A stretch of 64,000 nt of DNA from Leucocoprinus leucothites (taxonomy: Eukaryota > Basidiomycota > Agaricomycetes > Agaricales > Agaricaceae). How positions within the stretch are numbered: the first letter of the stretch is position 1; every line of letters starts with the position of its first letter. Position numbers and translations under genes: made by a program. The stretch covers positions 1,860,001 through 1,924,000 of the forward strand of contig JAACJO010000006.1 in NCBI GenBank assembly GCA_013368445.1. The letters are read 5' to 3'. Of this stretch, positions 49,301-61,465 are shown piece after piece. A model generated the notes under the pieces. That model did no database searches and was not told the origin of the DNA. It saw only the letters and a list, made by a program, of their open reading frames with translations.

Positions 49301-50646
49301 GAGATTGTGGAGGTTGAGACGGTCGAAGAGGAAGATACCACTGCAAGGTTTGGCTCACCTTCAAGAATACCCGTGCAGTACGACGTTACCCGACCATCAT
49401 ACCGATACCAGCCACCAACGAGGACTCCTGATACTCTTCATACGTTTGCCTCTTCACCATTGGAACATCAATATACCCCAAGGATGCCCGAGTTCATTCG
49501 GGCTGAAATGGCTGCCCTTGCTTCGCCTGTGGGAAATAGCTCTGGAAGCTCATCTCAGAGGAACTCGCCTCGCCCTCTAGGTAGTCCTAACGATCTCGTC
49601 GGTTTCCAAGATCTATTTTACAAACCTGGGAACGGCACGAGCCGGGAACCTAGTAGGATGGCTTCTTTCGGCGAGCTCAGCTGGAATGGATCGCAAACTC
49701 GACTTTCGAATATTCCTTTTGACCTGAAATCCTCCCACCAACGACCAGCGAGTGGATTGACTTCATTGGCCAGGAAACTGAGTCAAGAATATGAGCGAAT
49801 TTCTAGTGGGGGGCGCGAGAGTCAATACTCCCGATCAAGTAGTGCTGCCACTGGATCATCACGACCTGGAACTTCTAGGCGCCCTACAGATGCAAGCTTG
49901 GAGTTTGTTTTCGAACGACCTACCCAAGGCGCGTATACCCATGGGCAAGGAGGGGCTGCTGGATCATCGCTCCCCTTTGAACCTCAAGAGAATGTTCCTG
50001 AGGATGTTAAATCAGTGTCGTCTTCAATGGAGACCGGAAAGGAGCTAGAGGCGGTAGAGAGTGAAGATGAGACAGGTATGTTTTTTTTTTGGAACCGGTT
50101 TGTCTTGAACGTTGAACTGATTGTGGTCTTGCAGAGGTATTCCATGTCAAACAGGTTGAAACAGCAACCCCTGCTGAGGTCGGCACGGACCATCGGCTTT
50201 CGTACGCTGGTCAACTGGGATTCCACGCTGAACGCCCTGAGGTCGACAGTCCTCGGAATGTGGCTACCATGCCTAATATCACTGTACCTGTGGACCGGGA
50301 AGCTCGCCCTTCCATCTCCAGTCCCACGGAGTCTCAAGCTCGCGTTCTGTCAGGGCTACAAGCCCCTCTCAGTGACAATACCCGCAGTAGTTTTTATACC
50401 ACGTCTACCATGTCGCGTATGTCTGGCTTATCCGACTTCCCTGTCCCCCCTACGAACCATCGCATGTCTCTCCTATCCGCATTTTTCAACGAAGCCACAG
50501 GTCGTCCGTCAATGTCAAAAGAAGACGAGCTACCTGAAGCTATGCCATCTCGGACTTTAAACTCTAATAATCGACTAACTTTCGGTGACGGTGCTGACGT
50601 GGAGGAGATTGTTGAAGCACTTTCTAGCCAGTCCAGCCACTCTTAA
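46377..50646 (+). CDS. large disordered Ser/Pro-rich protein of unknown function
   Basis: Three exons (46377-48010, 48067-50075, 50135-50646) give 1384 residues. The true start is the ATG at 46377 (MATATSHPAQ); the open frame extends further upstream only from a TTG. There is no catalytic domain, signal peptide or membrane segment. The chain is dominated by Ser, Pro, Arg, Gln and Thr, with short islands that look conserved: RGSLASIFTFGVKSPS, LADGERLESDRREWQSK followed by an Arg/Ser repeat (RARSISRARSRSL), APLAPGVVRELLPGELRY, and AFFNEATGRPSMSK near the end. Many Ser-Pro and Arg-x-x-Ser sites would suit phosphorylation. Proteins like this in Agaricomycetes are usually labelled hypothetical. 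A scaffold or regulatory role is inference. Confidence 0.8.
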
Positions 50647-51303
50647 CCTTCGTCCTTAGTATCTCTTTTTACCCTGGACTGGGATTGGCATTTTATCTAT
50701 TTTGTCTGCTTGCTTTTCTACAATACCACTTGTTAAATTTCATTTGTATGATATTTTATGATACCTTTCTGAGCTTCTTTGCTTTTTGGTCATTCTTACA
50801 TTACTGGCTCTAGCTGTAAAGAGCTTTTCTATTCTCGTGTGTAGATGTATACTTTGTGCTTGCATATTAGGATTGCCCCGGGATCTTCTTGATCCTCAAA
50901 GACATCATGAAGACCCGTAATTGGGGTAAATGTTATTGTTATAGGTGTGGATTTGGCAGCCAGTGTCGAGAATCTCAAGTGGTGATGCATCAACATAAAC
51001 ACGAGAACCAACACCTAGAGCTAGAGACACCGCATTGGAGATCAACTCAGGCCGGCGGCTGTAGCATACGGGTTAGAATTTGAAGGAACTAGTGTATATT
51101 CAGCTTCCTGTAGCATCACGGCACCCCATGACTTGAAGCATTGTGTGCATACAGCCGTGTGTTCATCAGTCATTTTCCCTGTGGCTATGGGGTATGCTTC
51201 GCCAAAGAGACTATAGCGGGATATATCAGAGTAAAACAGAATCCTACAGATACATAAAAACACGAAAGCAAATTCTCAGCGAGAGTACACCAGAAATGAT
51301 AAA
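50647..51303. other. convergent intergenic region
   Basis: 657 bp between the disordered-protein gene (+) and SMC1 (-), holding both 3' UTRs. It is T-rich just after the first stop. No other feature seen. Confidence 0.5.
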
Positions 51304-54300
51304 TTAATCATCGTATTGCATCAGCTAGAAACAAATCATCAGCAGACTAGATCGACGCGAGAGGGAAAACAACTCACATCCAGAGTCAAAGTCCGAGAAC
51401 TATTCACATCCTGATCTCGATAAATACCAACCAACGAATGTCCCTTCTCATACAACGAGCCCTTCAGACTAATCACGATGAACTGGAAGGTATCAGACGC
51501 ATGTGTGCGAATATAATTCGCCACTTTGGCAACGTTCGTGTTATCAAGTGCCGCATCGACTTCATCAAGGACGAAGAATGGCGCAGGTTGATAGCTGTGG
51601 ATGGCGAAAAGGAGGGCAAGTGCTGCAACAGTCTTTTCTCCACCGGATAGCTGCTCCATATCTCGAAATCGCTTCATGGGAGGCATGGCGTGGTACTTGA
51701 TACCGCCCAGATATGGTTCCTGATAGGAGATGTCAGGACCCACGCGCTCTGGCATATTCATGAATACTCACTTCACTATCTTCCAAGCTGAGGTAGGCCA
51801 CACCACCCATAGGCGCTGCCTTGCCCTTGGTGAGATCCTTGTAGACTTGGTCAATACAATCGGTGATATGATTATATGCTTTATTGAACAGCTCGCAGCT
51901 GTTTCCGGATACTATCAGCACACGCTCGCGTGAGCCTAGACGAACGCAAGACGCACCGCTTGTTCTTAATCTCATTGAAATGATCTCTCGCATTCCTCGA
52001 CTCTTTTCTTGCCTTGTCCGCCTCCTTCTCCGTGTCTGCCAGTTTGGCTTCAACATCATCCAGCCTGCAAACAGACATGTATGTGTAAGCACCATAGTAA
52101 TCACACATAGTAAGAGCTTGGAATCACGTACTTCTCAATCGCCTTCATATTCGGTGCCATCCTCTCTATATCATTATTCGCGCTTGCAATCTCATTGTCG
52201 AACTGTGCAATGATCTCTGCAGGGTCTCCCGTTCTCTCATCATCATCCAATGCATCAAATTTGACTTCAATGCCATAGTCTGCAACAGCTTTTGGTCGCT
52301 GAGTGCCATCCTCGTCTTCGTCAATATCCATTGCTACTTCTTCTCTTAGGTTCTGTTCCGGAATATCGAATGAGATGAAAAATCCACGAGGCTGGAATTA
52401 AACAGCGCACCTCCTCCATAGGAACATTTCGTAAGTTACCAGCTCTGAGGGGTAACCTAATCTCTTCCAACCGACATTTCCTATATATCGAGGACCTCTC
52501 CAATGCCAACTTTTCAATTTCATCGTTCTACAACAGCGTATCAACACAACCATCAGTCATCAGAGCTGCACAGAGAAATGTAGCAAAAACTTACACAAGA
52601 ATTGATCTCCTTCAGAGCTGCATCAAGCACCTTGGCAGCTTTTGCGCTAACTTTCTTCACCTGCTCAACAACCTTGGTCTTTTCCTCCAGTGTCTCCTGT
52701 AACCCGCGTAATTCTTCCTTCAAATCATTGATCGCGCTCTCCGTCTGCGCCAACTCTTGTTGCATTGCCTCTTTCTGCGCAGTGAGGTTTTCGAGATTGA
52801 TGTTTTCAGTTTGGATGGTATGGTCAAGACGTTGCAGACGCTCGCGGGTGCTTGTCAGAGTTTCGGATTCGAATGCTAGTCTGGTTGAGATAGCGACATA
52901 GTGAGATTTAGGTGGTGTAAGTGCGTAAGGAGGGATAACACGTACTGATGGGTCAACCGAGCGATCTGAGTATCAAACCTCAACCGTGCCTGGCTCTCCT
53001 CTTGCGCAACCTTCATCTGGCGTTCTTCATACTCTCGAATATTCGCCACGCCTATCCTCTGACAAAACGCGCCAAACACTCCATCTTCCGCTTCGTGAAC
53101 AACTACAGCAAGTTGCTGGGCACGAGCCTGAAGAGCAGAGAATTGCGATTGGGCCTGTTAAGCGGACACTGTCGGTTTAGTATTCCTGGTAGGTCTTGGG
53201 GAAAATGAGAAGTCTGACCTTCTTAAGCTCTGGCGTGTTCAGCTTGAGATCACGCTCGAGATGTCGTAGCTCTTCCTTAATCCCAGTCACACGCAACTTA
53301 CAAGCCGTCTATCCGATTCCCATGTTAGAAATGATGCATACAATGGGCGGGGTCAACACGTACCAAATCATCACGCTGAACGGTCAACGTCGACTCCAAG
53401 CGAGAAATCTCCGCCAGCAGATTCTCATCAGTCTTCGTACGTGGTTTCTGTTTGTTCAAATCCTTCAACTGGCTCATGAGGCCATCACGGACACGTATGA
53501 GACCTAAGTATGTACACTCCGTCAGTAATCAAGTCAAGCATGGTGGACGAAAAGCAGAGGGAAGTCTTCACCTTGCACATCCTTCTCATCCCACTTCTTA
53601 TTCGAACTATGCGTACTCCTTCCACCAGTGATCAACCCACTCTTATGAATAACCGTCCCTTCCAAAGTGACCGCTACATTACACAATGTATCATCAGCAC
53701 AAATCTCTCCCAAAATGATAAACGCATAAACCGCACCTTTAACTTCCTGGCCCTTCTCATAACAGACATACCTCGCCACCTCCATCGAATCACAAACCAA
53801 GGCATTCCCACACGCATGATGTATAGCTCTCTGAATCACTGGTTCGTATTGTACCACATCCACAGCTAACCTTGTCCCTTTGGCAAAAGCTCGGAATTTG
53901 TCGTTGATGGGTTTGACTTGGATCGTGTCGAGAGGGATGAAGGTTGCTTGGCCTGCGCGTTGATTGCGCATATACTGTAAGCAAGAGGTTTAGGGTTAGT
54001 CTAAGAAGAGGGAAGGAGGTGGAAGGGCGGAAAGATGGGACCACGAACCTCGATACAGTCGATAGCTGTTTTTTCTTCGTCTACTACGATAGCGTCGATA
54101 TTACGACCAAGCACAACAGAAATAGCGGTTTCATATTTCTTGGCAGTGGGTTTGCACAAGTCAACCATTCGGCCTCTTACGCCTATTATCCACAACGTCA
54201 ACGATGTTCAGAATCAAACAATAGGAGTCTATCATACTCACCAGGGAAGAGCTCTTGCAAACTTGCAAGTGTCTCTCTGAGTTTTCTCTCTCTCTCATTC

Positions 54301-56276
54301 TCGTTCCTGTCCACACCAGCTTGGAGAAGCTGAGCATAGACACTCTGTAGTTTCTCATCTGCTTCAGCTTCAAGTTTTCTATACCACCAAAGGCACGTCA
54401 GAATACAATACAAGCGCATATAGCTCGTAAATCGAAGACCCACGCGATCCTGGTGCGTTCAGATTGTTGCTTGTCCAGTTCGGACTTGCTCCGAGCTAGG
54501 TCAGCTTGAGATGACGCAATTTTCTCTTCCAGCTGTAAAATGGCAATCAGATAATGTGGTTAGATGGACGGGAAAGACAATGCACCTCATCTTTCTTAGC
54601 AGTCTGTGTCGCCAGATCTTCTCTACGTGTTGTTATCTTCTCTTCGAGACCTTGCTGTTTCTCCGTGAGCTGCGTTAGTGTTCGACTGGAAGTCTTCTCG
54701 TCTCGAGTGAGCGTCTCGAGTTTCTGTCGCTCATCAATAGCTAGAACACTCGCGCGGGCTTTTCTGCAGGCCCAATGGTCATTTATCTGGGAGAAAGAGT
54801 TTATTGACAGGGCTCACAATTGCTGATATTCTTCCAAGCTTTCTTCGCTTAGAGCAACGTTATGCTGAGATGCGCGTCGTTGTTCCTCTACGAACCAAAG
54901 CGGAAACATAAGTACGAGTTATGCTCGAATAAGGGTATGCAAACCAACCTTGAGCCCTATCTGCAGCTCGTTTCACACTAGCCAGCTCACGTTCATACCC
55001 CTCCACCGTCTGACTCAACTTGGCCTCGGTCTTTGAGGTTTCTTCTTTATTGTGCGTGGCACTGTTCACTTTACGCGTTGCATGTGTAATTTGCGCCTCA
55101 AGAGCGACCAGGTCGGGTTTCTGAATGCCATGTCAATCATCAACAGAGGGCCAGAATATGAAGATAAACGCACCTTGGCGTCAAGTGTTTTCTCAGCTTT
55201 CTTGATAGCTTTCTCCTTCTGCATGACAACTCCTCGAGCCTTCGCTTGGTCAGCTCTGGCAGCTTCGAGAGCTTTGTCGTGTTGTCGCTGTTCGTCGCGG
55301 TAGCCTTTGAGTTCCTTGTTCTTTTTGACGATAGTCTCGGAGTTGCTGGTCATAGCTTCCTCGATGTGAAATAATTTGAAAAGGATACGTTGAAGAATCA
55401 GATCATCCTAAACACTTCATAAGAACACATGAGTGGAAAGAGCGTCTAGTGGGTAAACCTACCCGCTTCTCAACAAGTTGCTCGAATCTCTCTGCTTCGC
55501 CTTTCTGCTCTTTATACTGCTTGATCTCTCCAGCAATACCTCGCCGCTTGTTGAAATTGAACGTCGCGTTCTCCGTTGCTCTGTCCTGTGACTCCTTCGC
55601 CTTCTCGTACTCTCCAGCAAGTTCGAGCGATCCACTAATTTGTTCGATGAGACGCGAGAGTTCACGAGGGGATTGTGAAGCTACGGCCTCGACGTCTCCC
55701 TGGAACACGAGAAAGTTCTTGGCTTTAACAAGGATATTGTGCGAAACAAGGGCAGCGTTGTATGCAGAGTAGGTGACGACTTTGTCGTTCAGTTTGTATT
55801 CCGAAGCGCCAGTCGTAGATATTCTATACGATCATCAATGTTTAAAGAGGTGTTCAAAAGCAACAAAGATGAAACTCACGTCCGCTGAAACTTCCACTCC
55901 CTATTTTTCTCGTCCTGGAAAACGGCAAGGACCCAAGCTCTCTTTGCCGTTCCTTCGCCTTCTTGTTCATCCTCCTCGTCGTCGTCCAGGGCCATAGACC
56001 CATCCTCACTCGCCTTGGCAAGTCTTCTACCACGGTACACGAGATCCTTGAGCTGTGAGCTTCGCAATTGGGCACTCTTCACGCCTAGGACGAAGGATAT
56101 GGCGTCCATGAGATTAGATTTGCCTGCGCCATTTGGTCCAATTACTGAAGTAAAGTTCTTGAACGGTCCGATGGTCTGGTGACCTCTGCAAAGCGTTTAG
56201 CAGATTTTCTGGTAGAATACTATAGTACTTACCTATACGACTTAAAGTCGCATACCTCTATCCGTAGCAAAGGCAT
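51304..56276 (-). CDS. SMC1: cohesin subunit SMC1
   Basis: Twenty-two exons assemble in frame into 1241 residues, matching the family. Exon starts run 56276, 56185, 55823, 55407, 55120, 54887, 54763, 54532, 54378, 54182, 53974, 53673, 53503, 53308, 53154, 52880, 52527, 52352, 52064, 51898, 51719 and 51324. SMC1 pairs with SMC3 in the cohesin ring that holds sister chromatids together. The Walker A site GPNGAGKSN is at residues 31-39, the hinge (about 530-690) includes [15 protein letters not shown], two long coiled coils flank it, the ABC signature LSGGEK is near residue 1145 and Walker [13 protein letters not shown] near 1169. The final exon is only 21 nt: splicing to it gives the family-like ending TLTLD-LMQYDD, whereas reading through exon 21 would add an unrelated tail. 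No defect is seen. Confidence 0.95.
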
Positions 56277-57638
56277 GGCAGGCCGTGGTCCAATGCCCGA
56301 GACGCGTCAATGTCGGTAACTCAACGCGATCACGCTCAAATCAGCCTGCTGACTCAGCAGTTGATGAAATGTTGTGGGTGAGACGAATGTTTCTCTCCCC
56401 GAGTTCACTGTGATTCTTCTGCGCGCCGGCTGTTATTAAAGTTGGAGCTCTTAACTGGTCATTTTCTGCCTGCCTCTTTTTCTCAAGAAATGTATCAAGG
56501 ACCTCTCGCAACTCTCTAAAAGTCACAAACCAGTTGGATGCTTAACATGCTTGCGCTTCACTTTATCGTTCTCTCCCCTAACTCCCACCATTAACCTCTC
56601 CTGCTTTGAGACCTTTGAAGAACTTCGAAATTTGTTTTCCGAGAAACTACATCATTTTCCCCAACTCCTCGGATCCTCTTATGCCTCTATTTGCTCTGCT
56701 CTAATCCTCTCGTGCCTCCCCTATCAGTCTTCTCTGACATGATCCCCCTTTCAGAGCTGGAGTATTTTCCGAGCGTATCATGGAAAGAAGCGTTGGAACC
56801 TTTAAACTCGTATGTCTCTGCTGGTCACTCCTCTATTGATACAGTCACTGCCTGAAAACGAGTAGCCTTTCCGTTTTCGACTGAACAAGAATCAATTACT
56901 CTAGGTGCCAAAATTCGAACATCAAGGATAAGACCGTCCATCGCGAATAAACAACATGATACTTACATGTCGACTCAAATCGTCCTTAGGCCGTGATGCC
57001 AAAGTGACTGAATATCAAAGTCCAATTCTGTCACATAACCTGCGGTTCTCTTGGGAGAGAGAAGATTCTACTGGGATTCTGTATTTGTATACCGTAACAA
57101 TCAAATTACACCGCCAACCAGCGGTGAGATCCCAGTGGGTTCAGCTGTTAAGATCAACTGTCTTCGCCCGGGAAATCAAGTTGATCTCACCTAGGTGTCC
57201 AAATTCTATATCATTTGTGCTCAGATAAGGCGAACCTTAATTGAACTCAGCCGGCTCCCATCCACAGTGGGTTTGCGGTTTCGTGCTAAGACACGGTCCG
57301 GGACATCAGGCCACAGGAACAGGCTGTTCTTTCGGCTGTGCTGATGCATCATTTTCAAAGCTCGCGTCAGCAGTGCTAGTGAAAACCCACTGATCTCCTT
57401 GCCTTATCCTGAGATTTCCCATGGATACTTGAAATAGGCCATTTAAGGACTCACAGCCTGCGCAGATCACCGTTGGCTATGAACGTGGCGCATCTTTCTT
57501 GGAATACCTTGGCTCCCAAGTTCCCCCGCGAACCACTCACCCACCTACTACCATGTCGAGACCTAGACGACCGCTCCCTCAGCCTCCCAATCTTCAAGGT
57601 GAGCCATTTGTTTGAACTTACCAAATGGTCATGTATGA
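56277..57638. other. divergent intergenic region between SMC1 and the NACHT gene
   Basis: 1.36 kb that must hold the promoters of SMC1 (-) and the NACHT gene (+). An inverted repeat, AGATCAACT / AGTTGATCT, spans about 57151-57187 with a 19-base loop. The short ORFs at 56341-56526 (-), 56551-56742 (+) and 57479-57721 (+) lack motifs; the last could be an extra 5' exon of the NACHT gene, but the ATG at 57639 makes it unnecessary. Confidence 0.45.
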
Positions 57639-60046
57639 ATGCTTCGAGTAGTTACCCATTCTACACTCGCGGCTGGGAGTCATTCAACAAGCGCCCAAAC
57701 GAACTCAAGCCTATTCGATAACGCCCATCATTTTACGCTAAACCATCCAACTTTCCAAGAAATTATCAGTAATATTTCGATTTCAGAAAACTTTAGCACC
57801 GGTACGACGTCAGTGAGCTATAGGATGAACAATATGCTGATCTGGACTTCATTGGCGTACAGTGCTACAAACCCTCTTCGGTCACACAATCAAGGGAGCA
57901 GAGTTCGACTCGTCTGAGCGTGACCCTCCTCCGCGATGCCATCCAGGGACTCGCTGTGTAATCGTTCAAGCTCTGCGAGCATGGAGGGTAATGGAAGCTA
58001 CTTCAGAACGCATATTGTGGCTACAAGGGGCCGCGGGTGTTGGAAAGTCTGCAATCATGCAGACGGTAGTGGAACTGGAATCGAGGTTGCACCCGACGGT
58101 ACTGGGTGCAACAGTTTTTCTTTCGGGGCTGAAAGGGCGCGACGACCCAGATCGCCTGATCCCCACAATTGCTTATCGACTCGCTGTCAACAGCAAGTCC
58201 TATCGCACATATATTCTTTCGCGGCTTTCGGAGGACCCTACAATTGTCAATAAAGCAATGGCTGAACAGTTCATGCACTTCATCACAACACCCGTTGGGG
58301 AGATGCAAATACTCAATGGGCTCCATCTATCGATTTACATTGACGGGCTTGATGAATTGAAAGGGGAGAACTCACAGTGTAAACTTGTGGAGCTTGTCCG
58401 TGATTTTTCCATCCATTTTCCTACGGCGCCCCTCCGTTGGCTCATCGCCAGTCGACCAGAGCACCATCTCCTGAAGATACTCTCACGTGGTCTGAATGCT
58501 GTAGATTTTGGATGGCATGAAGTCCATGTCCCTGCAAATTCACCCGAAGCCTGCCAGGATGTCGAGCGGTATCTACGAGAGAAATTCATGGAAATTAAAC
58601 AACAGCACTCCGAAATTTTCCCTCCGTCACTCCAAATCTGGCCCACAGAGTCACAATTCTTTCAGATCGCCCGCTCGGCTTTAGGCCACTTTGCCTTTGC
58701 TTCGACCGCGATTAAGTTCATAGGCGGTGAATGTGCCTATGGGAATCCTATTTCACAGCTTGGTGTAATCCTGGAGATGACTAGTGGAATCAAGCTATCA
58801 ACAGTTCCCTATGGCTCTGAGGAATATCCACTTGCAGCCTTGGATTTGTTATACATGAAAATAATGGATGCCGTCCCAAATGCGATATCCTCAGCGACCA
58901 AGCTCCTCCTGGGCTCTGCCATACTTCGCAAACCAGATACACCACTGCTCTTCGTCGCAAACATTCTTAACTTGGAACAGCCCCAAGTTTACCATGCGCT
59001 ACAAAGGCTTCGTTCCGTATTATGGATACCCCCACCTGAAGGAGCAGCCCTCGGCAAGATAACGATATACCATGCCTCGTTTGGCGAATTCGTTTCAGAC
59101 CCGGCTCGATCAAAACAGCATTTTATTGATCTCGCCGACGTCCGCCACACCCTCACGCAAGGCACGGTGCGGGTTCTCCAAAACCTTCGAGTCACAGAGA
59201 ACGGGTGTACGTTTATTTCGCACCTTAATATTCACTCCATTCGACTGAGAGAATGTTTTCAACTCAGTGCCTGCTTCACACTCGTGGCCAAATAGACTCT
59301 GGGAGTTCCATATTTATAACTCTGCTATCTTCTATCTTGTCCAGTGCTGCTGGAATCTTGAAGGCCCTGCGATCAGCCCCCATTGGAACCAGATATTGCT
59401 TGACACTCTGGAAGTGTTCTCCCCGGACCGATTTGATAATCAATTTCCCCCTAACCTGCCAAGCTACCTAGGCAAATCCATGCTTTTACATTTCTTCACC
59501 TGGATGCGATTTAGGGTACGTGATTTGATAGACCACATCTTGCCCTCGACACGAACTAATTTCCAGCATTGTAGTCTCCAAAGGAAATCCGAAATAAGAT
59601 CCTTAGTACAATTGGTACCTTCGACAAAACGATGTTCAACCGCATCAAGCTTGATGGCCGTCTTTTTTGTGGACGATACTTTCCATTGAAAAAACGCAAG
59701 GATTCTATCATGTATCATGGTTGGGCGTCGATGGGCACTATCACTAGTGTGGGTCCCAATTAGTACATCACACTCATGGGCGTTGGTGACTAATCAATGA
59801 ATATAGTTCGATAGTAAGTGGGCCAATTACTCGGATTCTTATTACCTCGGGAGGCTTAGAGTGGACATTCACGAGGATGAGCCGGTCTTCCCTGATAAAT
59901 GGCTTGCGGAGATATTCGGAAAGTCATTTGGCCATCCAAGAATCGTTATATTGAACGGGTCATGGGCTATTGTTGAGGGAAGCCATTCGGACGGTCCTCC
60001 TGAAATTCCCTTACTCTTTCTCCCTCTCAAGCACGTCGCTGGATGA
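57639..60046 (+). CDS. NACHT-domain NTPase, NLR-like (STAND) protein
   Basis: Five exons (57639-57801, 57863-59206, 59268-59515, 59575-59748, 59807-60046) with GT-AG introns give 722 residues. NACHT proteins are signal-transducing ATPases; in fungi they act in non-self recognition and cell death. Walker A is GAAGVGKSA (residues 110-118) and Walker B is IYIDGLDEL (212-220); the Sensor-1 region reads LRWLIASRPE. The N terminus (1-60) has no known effector domain but contains the short segment LFDNAHHFTLNHPTFQEI. The linker GAEFDSSERDPPPRCHPGTR is typical of Agaricomycete members. After the NACHT and winged-helix-like region (LASAILRKPDTPLLF-type sequence, YHASFGEFV) there is a C-terminal block of about 260 residues with no WD, ankyrin or TPR repeats; its last part (VDIHEDEPVFPDKW) recurs in the damaged copy downstream. 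The acceptors at 59267 and 59806 were chosen for frame continuity. Confidence 0.82.
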
Positions 60047-60816
60047 TCTCAGCGCTAATCTTCGTCCAATGACTTCGAGAGAACAGTATATGTCACCCAT
60101 TGTAATTAGTTGGGCAATTACAGATAGGCGGGAAAATCCGCCTGCGCTATTAGAAATAAGATTAAGGTACTATACTACTGTTCGACGTTCATCAAGGGAA
60201 GGACGGAATCTTCAGTACGACGGTGATGATGATTGCAGTAATTATGGAACATAATCCCGGGGTTAAACAAGACTTTGAACCGAAAGAAGTACATCTATGT
60301 GATAGCGGCTATGATTTTGCTAACACCCACCAATGTACTTCAATCAGCCTGCCTCAGCGTACACGACGGTAAAGTCGACCCTTTTTGGCTCTATGGTTTA
60401 CCATGCTGGAGCAAATAGCAAAGCATTTGAGTTGCAATGAAATGTTGGACATCTCTTGGAATATTAGCAGCGGTGTTTCCACTCAGCGTACAAATCGCCG
60501 GAGACAGAAGGCTTGTTCAAGTTTTGCACCACCTAGCAGCCCGAATCGTTCAGAGGATTGATTAGAAATCTGGGCTCAGTTCTGAACCTACTCAAATGAT
60601 TGTTCGTCTAGCGCGAATGACTTGTTTTCGAAGACATTGCCGGATTACGTCAAGAATTGAATATATGCGTAGAATCCACTGAAACTCAAGAGTAATGAGG
60701 GAAGGGAAACTTTGTATAAAATCACTTATTTCGCAGGCATGATAGTGATACAGTGGATATGATATACACACGAGGTAATAGTACGAGATACAACGGCCTC
60801 AAGACATCAAAACCTT
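60047..60816. other. duplicated flank between NACHT gene and CsbD-like gene
   Basis: No independent gene. Part of it (about 60300-60430, including GACCCTTTTTGG) is similar to 62190-62310 in the second copy, and similarity resumes at about 60719. It holds the 3' UTRs of two convergent genes. Confidence 0.5.
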
Positions 60817-61305
60817 TCAAAGTTTGCGATTAACGTCCTGTTGAGCTTCTCCCTTGTCCTGACGCATATTGCCTATGACAGACCGTCAGCCTCATCGTCA
60901 ACGCTTTTTCAGATATAAACATACCTTGAGTCTGTTGAGTCTTGTCACCGGTAATGGAACCAAGCACCGAGTCCTTCACTCCGCCGGCGCGGTCCTTGGT
61001 GCCCTCAGCATAGCCTTGAGCGCGGGCCTGATTGTACTCGGCGTCGCCCTGGGCACGCTCCTCCTTTCCTGTTTGCTGGAGGTTCTGCTGACCAGTCATA
61101 GTGCCGAGCTAAAAGATCATTAAAGGGAAAATCAGAAAATTGATCAAGAACGTGAACGTCGCCACACACAGTTTCCTTCATGCTGCCCTTGGTGGAATGA
61201 AGTTGGCCGGTAGTCTTACTAGTAAGCAGAAGAAAAAGCGTGTAAGCTCATCGGTAAAACAACGGCGAAGGCGAAGGGTTGGACGAACCTAGGATCGCTG
61301 GACAT
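60817..61305 (-). CDS. CsbD-like / Hmp1-type small stress protein, copy 1
   Basis: Four exons (61305-61289, 61218-61170, 61108-60925, 60872-60817) give 101 residues, beginning MSSDPSKTTGQLHSTKG. The chain is hydrophilic, rich in Gly, Lys, Gln and Glu, with two CsbD-like repeats of a G-x-x-K-E/D-T pattern: KGSMKETLGTMTG and DRAGGVKDSVLGSITGDK, then a basic/acidic tail ending GEAQQDVNRKL. Bacterial CsbD is a general-stress protein. The fungal relative Hmp1 of Ustilago maydis (about 98 residues) was described as recognising mismatched and cruciform DNA; the size and composition agree. The first exon is only 17 nt. A good TATA box and a stress-type AGGGG motif lie upstream. Its twin is at 63185-63665, with 17 differences in 101 residues by hand count. 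Confidence 0.85.
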
Positions 61306-61447
61306 ATTGTAAAAGAGTTGTTTGGTATGTAAAAATGGATGTGTTTCTGTCGATACCAAGCTCGCAGAACCAGTTTATATACCGTTTGTTGGAGCCCAAG
61401 GAAAGGGGTATGAGCGCATGATGATTTGTTTATGTGCGTCATCGTTG
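61306..61447 (-). promoter_or_regulatory. promoter of CsbD-like copy 1
   Basis: On the minus strand a TATATAAA box lies at 61374-61381, 69 bp before the ATG, and an AGGGG stress-element-like motif reads on the plus strand at 61404-61408. The whole stretch is nearly the same before copy 2, so both were duplicated together with their promoters. Confidence 0.65.
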
Positions 61448-61465
61448 TGGGGGGAGCCTCTCGAT

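Noticed and set aside
51304..56276. Idea that SMC1, condensin subunit 3 and CsbD/Hmp1 genes form a chromosome-structure cluster
   Set aside because: They are up to 45 kb apart, on both strands, with unrelated genes between; clustering of core housekeeping genes of this kind is not expected in fungi.
57151..57187. Inverted repeat AGATCAACT / AGTTGATCT
   Set aside because: Nine-base arms with a 19-base loop are expected by chance in a 64-kb window; no functional context beyond lying in a promoter region.
57473..57721. Extra 5' exon of the NACHT gene from the ATG at 57479
   Set aside because: It would need an additional intron, while the ATG at 57639 opens the conserved frame directly; kept only as an alternative.
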